15,100 bases of DNA, from assembly GCA_016195585.1 (NCBI GenBank), contig JACPZJ010000038.1:1-15100 (forward strand), given 5' to 3'. A program made the translations under genes and the position numbers. The first letter of the stretch is position 1, and each line of letters begins with the position of its first letter. This DNA is from Nitrospirota bacterium. Its GTDB lineage: Bacteria > Nitrospirota > CAKKRA01 > 9FT-COMBO-42-15. Below the pieces are notes generated by a model. The model searched no databases, was not told where the DNA came from, and saw nothing but the letters and a program-made list of their open reading frames with translations. Shown in pieces: positions 12,467-15,100 of this stretch.

Positions 12467-12904
12467 TTATCCCCCTGCCTTTCTTACAAAATAGCCCGGG
12501 CGCTCCTCAACCTCTTTCATTGTATATTCGCTCTTCCCCTCGTGGATAACAGTGTCAGGATAGTGGTTCATCAATATCTCCTTTACACGTTCATAGTCCT
12601 TTTCTAATATATATCTCCTGATAGGCAGGACAGCGTCATCAGCAGGCGAATACCAGTTTATTATAAGCTCCTTTACAGGCTCCAGCCGCTCCTTTTGATA
12701 ATTCTTCTGCCAGTCTTCGTACACATCATTGTCAAACCAGAGGGATGCCTCTGCCTTTTTTATCTTAAAGCCGTGCTTATTCTCCATCAGAAAACTCCAG
12801 AGCTTGAACTCTTCCAAGGGGACATAGCGGACATTGCCGTCATCCTCCCCCAGATTATCGCCTTCTCTGGCAAGGGTGCATCTTACAAGTTTTGTCTTGC
12901 GCAT
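12467..12904 (-). CDS. Unrecognised 145-residue cytoplasmic protein
   Basis: Starts at ATG 12904, with AGGTGA five bases upstream; a GTG at 12913 directly after the preceding stop is the alternative. Charged, with no signal peptide or membrane segment. Visible stretches: YVPLEEFKLWSFLMENKHGFKI, LWFDNDVYEDWQKNY, KELIINWYSPADDAVLPIRRYILEKDYERVKEILMNHYPD. I do not recognise the family. It is translationally close to the lipoprotein gene upstream, so it probably belongs to the pilY1-lipoprotein transcript. Confidence 0.65.
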   Translation of the reverse strand: MRKTKLVRCTLAREGDNLGEDDGNVRYVPLEEFKLWSFLMENKHGFKIKKAEASLWFDNDVYEDWQKNYQKERLEPVKELIINWYSPADDAVLPIRRYILEKDYERVKEILMNHYPDTVIHEGKSEYTMKEVEERPGYFVRKAGG

Positions 12905-12913
12905 AGAAATCAC

Positions 12914-13870
12914 CTACCTTGGCAATTTAATTGTTAATAAATAACCCTGTACTGTTCGCCCCCCATTGCCGTCTTCAACAACAATTTCCACATCATGTCT
13001 TCCTTCGTCCTTTTCTGTAATATTCCACTTAATTTCACCTGAAGCTGAAATAGTCATGCCTGCTGGGGCTTTGCTCAATGAAAAACTGAGATTATCCTTA
13101 TCCAAATCAACAGCCGACACCTTATATATATAATTAAAACCTTTTACTTCAATAGGCGGCTGCGAAACTATTTCAGGTGGTGAATTGATAATGGCGATAT
13201 AACCTGATGTAACAGGTTCACCGTCTGTAATGCCATCATTAGCTGTTACCCGCACATTTATAAAATCTCCATGTTTAAAATTGGAAGAAGAAAGGGTATT
13301 CGCATTTGCGCCTTCAATATCTTCTGTCCCATTTTTCACCCATTGATATTTAAATGATACCGTATCGCCATCTGGGTCTTTTCCCTCCGCAGCAGCTATT
13401 AATGTATCCTTTTTAGTTGCATTCTTATCTGGTTTAATTTTTACAGTAGCAGCCACTGGCGGTGCATTTTGAATTACTACACTGTCAGAATAAAAGACCT
13501 CCCCTTTTGCCTCTCCACCCTGCGGTATTATCTTTACCCTGACAACATCACCCCTTTTAAAGCTCTTGCCGTCAATCCTGTTAGAGCTTACCCCATCAAT
13601 CGGCTGATTATTCTTCTCCCAGATAAAGGTAAGTTTGCCAGAAAGCCTTCCTTCTCCTTTAATCTTGACCTCTGCAATAATATTGTCAGCAACTGTCGGT
13701 GATTCAGGCAATATCCTCACCTCGTAGGCATTTGAGGCTCCTGTAATATCGCCCGCCTTTTCCTTCTGATGTCTTGCCTCCTGAACCTCTTTACTACAAC
13801 CAAGAATTAGAAGGGGAATAAGGAGCAAGGTTATTGACCCTATCCCCCTGAGATGCGCCTTGCAACTCAC
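12914..13870 (-). CDS. Lipoprotein with Ig/cadherin-like repeats
   Basis: 318 residues. The N-terminus has a lipobox, LILGC, with Cys25 as the likely lipidated residue after a hydrophobic stretch (ITLLLIPLLILG). The body is a series of beta-sandwich-like repeats: about 48-135, then 136-230 with DPDGDTVSFKYQWVKNGTED, and 231-318 with NSPPEIVSQPP, DLDKDNLSFSLSKAPAGMTI, SGEIKWNITEKDEG and VVEDGNGG, the last resembling He_PIG/cadherin-like domains with Asp-rich loops that could bind calcium. Probably envelope-anchored and surface-facing. Starts at GTG 13870, with AAGGA upstream. Lies 24 bases after pilY1, so it may be a companion of the pilus system. Confidence 0.75.
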   Translation of the reverse strand: MSCKAHLRGIGSITLLLIPLLILGCSKEVQEARHQKEKAGDITGASNAYEVRILPESPTVADNIIAEVKIKGEGRLSGKLTFIWEKNNQPIDGVSSNRIDGKSFKRGDVVRVKIIPQGGEAKGEVFYSDSVVIQNAPPVAATVKIKPDKNATKKDTLIAAAEGKDPDGDTVSFKYQWVKNGTEDIEGANANTLSSSNFKHGDFINVRVTANDGITDGEPVTSGYIAIINSPPEIVSQPPIEVKGFNYIYKVSAVDLDKDNLSFSLSKAPAGMTISASGEIKWNITEKDEGRHDVEIVVEDGNGGRTVQGYLLTIKLPR

Positions 13871-13894
13871 CTTGTCCTTTCTTCTATTCTTAAT

Positions 13895-15100
13895 TTATCT
13901 CTCCCTCCAATAAATAATATCTGATAAATTACCCGCTCCAATTGGACAGGTAGCGCACCTTTTAGGTTTGATATCATTGCTGGTATTAGTATATATACCA
14001 TTAGGTCCTATAACAGGCCCCTGCGGTATGCCGCTTCCAAGATCTATTACATCTGTTGCGCCGCATGTTCTAATCTCTGCCCATCTTAGTTTAGCTGCGC
14101 CTGCACTGCAGCAAGTTGCTGTTGATGGGGGGGTGTATGTAACATACCATACCTTTCCGTCATAGACAACCGGGGCGCCCACAACCGTTTCTCCAATGGC
14201 CAGTTGAACAGAAAGGATCTCTGTAATATATTCATTAGGAGATGGTATTCCGGAATAGGCTGAACTTTCAAGCCGCGCTATATAAAAGTAGTTCTGCACA
14301 GTTGAACCCGGCTGGGTATTGTCATCCACAAAGCCTGTGCCAAACATAATCAGTGGTTTGAGATTGGAATCAAATACAACAGCCGGCCTGTAGTAAATAG
14401 GCATTAGGCCATTTAAGCCGGTAGAATGAGTTGTTACCGTGCCGTCTGGACAAGAAATAGTCTTATGCGCCACTGCTGGATCAAATATCTTGCCTGCTGA
14501 CCAGTTATTTGGATCAGGGTTTGATGTATTTAATTTCCAAAGTCTGCCGTCTGTATCGCCAAAGAATACTGCATCCACATAAAAATCGCCATTTATATCC
14601 ACAGCCCTCGGAGCGCCCGGAACCTTATTCGTAACCCCTCCGATGGTATACTCTGTCTTATTTGGATCAGAGCCGAAAGTATCTCCTGTGCCAATATCCA
14701 CTGCATAGAAACGGTTCCCAACATCATCTGTTGTTGATGTCCCGCCGCCAAAGAAGGCTGCCCAGTGGTCCTCGTAATTGCCGCTACTGTTTACCCGCAC
14801 CTTCCCTATGGCTGGCTTTGAAGAGGTATAACCTAAATTGCCATCAGTAAATTGCCATTTATACAGAGGGTTTGTTGTATCAGTTATATCCAGAGCAAAG
14901 TAGGCATTGCCGCCGTCCCTTTCTCCTGTTATCACAACTGTCTTCCAGTCTGCAGCAGCCTCTGCTGATTTGCCGCAATTATTTACATTCAGGCAAACAT
15001 CTGCAGCAGTTGGAGATGCATCCACATAAAATGCATGTCCTGCATTGAGGTCTTTTAATTTGCCAAGTAGATTATTCGGAATAAATGACCACAACTCCTC
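13895..15100 (-). CDS. PilY1-like type IV pilus protein, C-terminal part
   Basis: About 401 residues are visible; the frame is open to the window edge (EELWSFIPNNLL), so the 5' part lies beyond 15100 and the TTG at 15094 is not a real start. It has the beta-propeller features of the PilY1 C-terminal domain: LWSFIPNNLLGKLKDL, VVITGERDGGNAYFALDITDT, SKPAIGKV, FFGGG, FYAVDIGTG, and the calcium-loop-like DINGDFYVDAVFFGDTDGRL with ligands in DINGDFYVD (168-176 of the visible part), then IMFGTGF. PilY1 proteins are calcium-dependent adhesins and assembly factors at the pilus tip. Several Cys near the end (CCSAG, CATCP) may form disulfides outside the cell. Confidence 0.88.
   Translation of the reverse strand, partial: EELWSFIPNNLLGKLKDLNAGHAFYVDASPTAADVCLNVNNCGKSAEAAADWKTVVITGERDGGNAYFALDITDTTNPLYKWQFTDGNLGYTSSKPAIGKVRVNSSGNYEDHWAAFFGGGTSTTDDVGNRFYAVDIGTGDTFGSDPNKTEYTIGGVTNKVPGAPRAVDINGDFYVDAVFFGDTDGRLWKLNTSNPDPNNWSAGKIFDPAVAHKTISCPDGTVTTHSTGLNGLMPIYYRPAVVFDSNLKPLIMFGTGFVDDNTQPGSTVQNYFYIARLESSAYSGIPSPNEYITEILSVQLAIGETVVGAPVVYDGKVWYVTYTPPSTATCCSAGAAKLRWAEIRTCGATDVIDLGSGIPQGPVIGPNGIYTNTSNDIKPKRCATCPIGAGNLSDIIYWRER

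Noticed and set aside
1..15100. CRISPR arrays, tRNA or rRNA genes
   Set aside because: No regularly spaced identical short repeats and no cloverleaf or rRNA sequence was seen.

Overview
The window looks like a chromosomal segment of a Gram-negative, moderately AT-rich bacterium. The signs are a LapA/LapB-type inner-membrane protein, a lipoprotein, a PilY1-type pilus protein and secreted DsrE-family proteins. The housekeeping order obgE-proB-proA-nadD-rsfS fits Nitrospirota or former Deltaproteobacteria, but this placement is an inference and I cannot fix the phylum from sequence alone.

Region 1 (1-2500) is accessory. It holds four copies of the same roughly 110-bp 3' gene end (tails A-D, ending at 108, 1018, 1854 and 2483), all in the same orientation. 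Between them lie three different small-gene cargos: an antitoxin plus a broken VapC toxin, an intact PIN toxin with a small partner on the opposite strand, and a DUF2442 gene. The DUF2442 gene runs straight into a 61-bp sequence that closely resembles an integron attC (59-be) site. Another palindrome sits at the equivalent place behind the vapC remnant. The layout resembles a cassette array in which each cargo is followed by a palindrome and/or a copy of the tail.

Region 2 (2600-11310) is a co-oriented housekeeping cluster: obgE (ribosome-associated GTPase), proB and proA (first two steps of proline synthesis), nadD (NAD synthesis), rsfS (ribosome silencing), a protein that appears to fuse LapA and LapB, gpmI (glycolysis) and comF. 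The nadD-rsfS-lapAB-gpmI part is tightly packed and probably one transcript. Gaps, gene ends and even gene interiors here are colonised by several palindromic repeat families. One family, with GTAGG...CCTAC ends, lies in frame inside both gpmI and comF, supplies the gpmI stop codon, and forms a 204-bp nested element with perfect 24-bp terminal inverted repeats. A C-rich/G-rich family encodes the last residues of obgE and probably supplies the ribosome binding site of proB.

Region 3 (11482-15100, minus strand) runs from the 3' part of a pilY1-like gene through an Ig/cadherin-like lipoprotein and an unrecognised 145-residue protein. Two tandem secreted DsrE-family paralogues follow and have their own promoter. 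A repeat-filled convergent gap separates them from comF.
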